The position numbers and the translations under genes were made by a program. Shown here one piece after another: positions 14,754-14,949 of a stretch of 14,949 nt of DNA. The stretch lies in assembly GCA_026786125.1 (NCBI GenBank), contig JAJAYU010000225.1, forward strand, positions 1-14,949, written 5' to 3'. Positions within the stretch are counted from its first letter, which is position 1; each line of letters starts with the position of its first letter. Source of the stretch: Chamaesiphon sp. (GTDB lineage: Bacteria > Cyanobacteriota > Cyanobacteriia > Cyanobacteriales > Chamaesiphonaceae). The notes below the pieces were generated by a model. That model was not told the origin of the DNA, searched no databases, and saw only the letters and a program-made list of their open reading frames with translations.

Positions 14754-14949
14754 ATGAATAGTTGCATTTTGATGGCGGAGATTATCAAAAATCCCGAATT
14801 GCGTTACACCCCTGACAATCAGATGGCAGTAGCAGATATGTTTGTTCAATTCGCACCGCCACCGGGAAATCGTCCCGATGATCGGCATCCAACGATCGAA
14901 GTTGTCGGCTGGGGCAATTTAGCGACGGAAATGAAGGAAAATTATAAAC
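14754..14949 (+). CDS. Single-stranded DNA-binding protein-like, 5' part
   Basis: An open frame from the ATG at 14754 runs off the window edge after 65 codons. It begins MNSCILMAEIIKNPELRYTP and contains VADMFVQFAPP (26-36) and IEVVGWGNLATEM (49-61). This OB-fold pattern belongs to the short SSB-like proteins of cyanobacteria, related to plastid Ycf41: strand, LRYT turn, then VVGWGNLA. Such proteins bind single-stranded DNA; in cyanobacteria they coexist with a conventional SSB, so this may be an accessory form. The 64-bp gap after the ABC ATPase holds no clear promoter or terminator. The C-terminal half is outside the window, so length and any acidic tail cannot be judged. Confidence 0.8.
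   Translation, partial: MNSCILMAEIIKNPELRYTPDNQMAVADMFVQFAPPPGNRPDDRHPTIEVVGWGNLATEMKENYK

Noticed and set aside
14679..14888. A 69-codon minus-strand frame at the right edge
   Set aside because: It is antisense to the SSB-like gene, whose protein matches a known family much better.
13862..14949. A sulfate uptake operon
   Set aside because: Only an ATPase gene is present; no permease or sulfate-binding protein lies beside it.

Overview
The window reads as an ordinary stretch of cyanobacterial chromosome. The evidence is the gene content (cyanobacterial-type glgC, a MenF-type isochorismate synthase as used for phylloquinone, HpsJ-like and DUF502 membrane proteins, a short SSB-like protein). 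The DNA also has very frequent CGATCG cores with four full HIP1 octamers (GCGATCGC at 3425, 4141, 6183 and 6736), several GTG starts, few Shine-Dalgarno sequences, and short repeats in the gaps between genes. I cannot place it to genus.

Layout, left to right. Positions 1-143 hold a start-less tail of a plus-strand reading frame. On the minus strand follow coaX (type III pantothenate kinase, 152-901) and gatB (Asp/Glu-tRNA amidotransferase B, 1100-2584), separated by a 152-bp inverted-repeat element. gatB diverges from glyS (glycyl-tRNA synthetase beta, 2881-5025). gcvT (glycine cleavage T protein, 5208-6314) follows on the plus strand and converges on a zinc-dependent medium-chain dehydrogenase (6456-7481, minus). 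The dehydrogenase diverges from an unrecognised 133-residue protein (7781-8182). A 385-bp gap with several hairpins leads into glgC (8568-9857, plus), which converges on menF across a hairpin that supplies menF's stop codon. The minus-strand run is HpsJ-like (12177-12929), DUF502 (11289-12029), menF (9894-11267). On the plus strand pgl (13096-13830), a cysA-type ABC ATPase with a shortened C-terminus (13862-14689) and the start of an SSB-like gene (14754 to the window edge) complete the window.

The genes are mostly single housekeeping functions rather than one pathway: CoA synthesis, translation (gatB, glyS), one-carbon/glycine metabolism (gcvT), glycogen synthesis (glgC), quinone synthesis (menF), the oxidative pentose phosphate pathway (pgl), anion transport (cysA) and DNA maintenance. 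The only clearly tight unit is DUF502-menF, with 21 bp between the genes; pgl-cysA (31 bp) is also likely co-transcribed.

I see no defence island, prophage, CRISPR array, transposase, tRNA or rRNA. The less ordinary features are the structured region upstream of glgC, the shortened CysA, the unknown 133-residue protein, and the small inverted-repeat and heptamer elements between genes.
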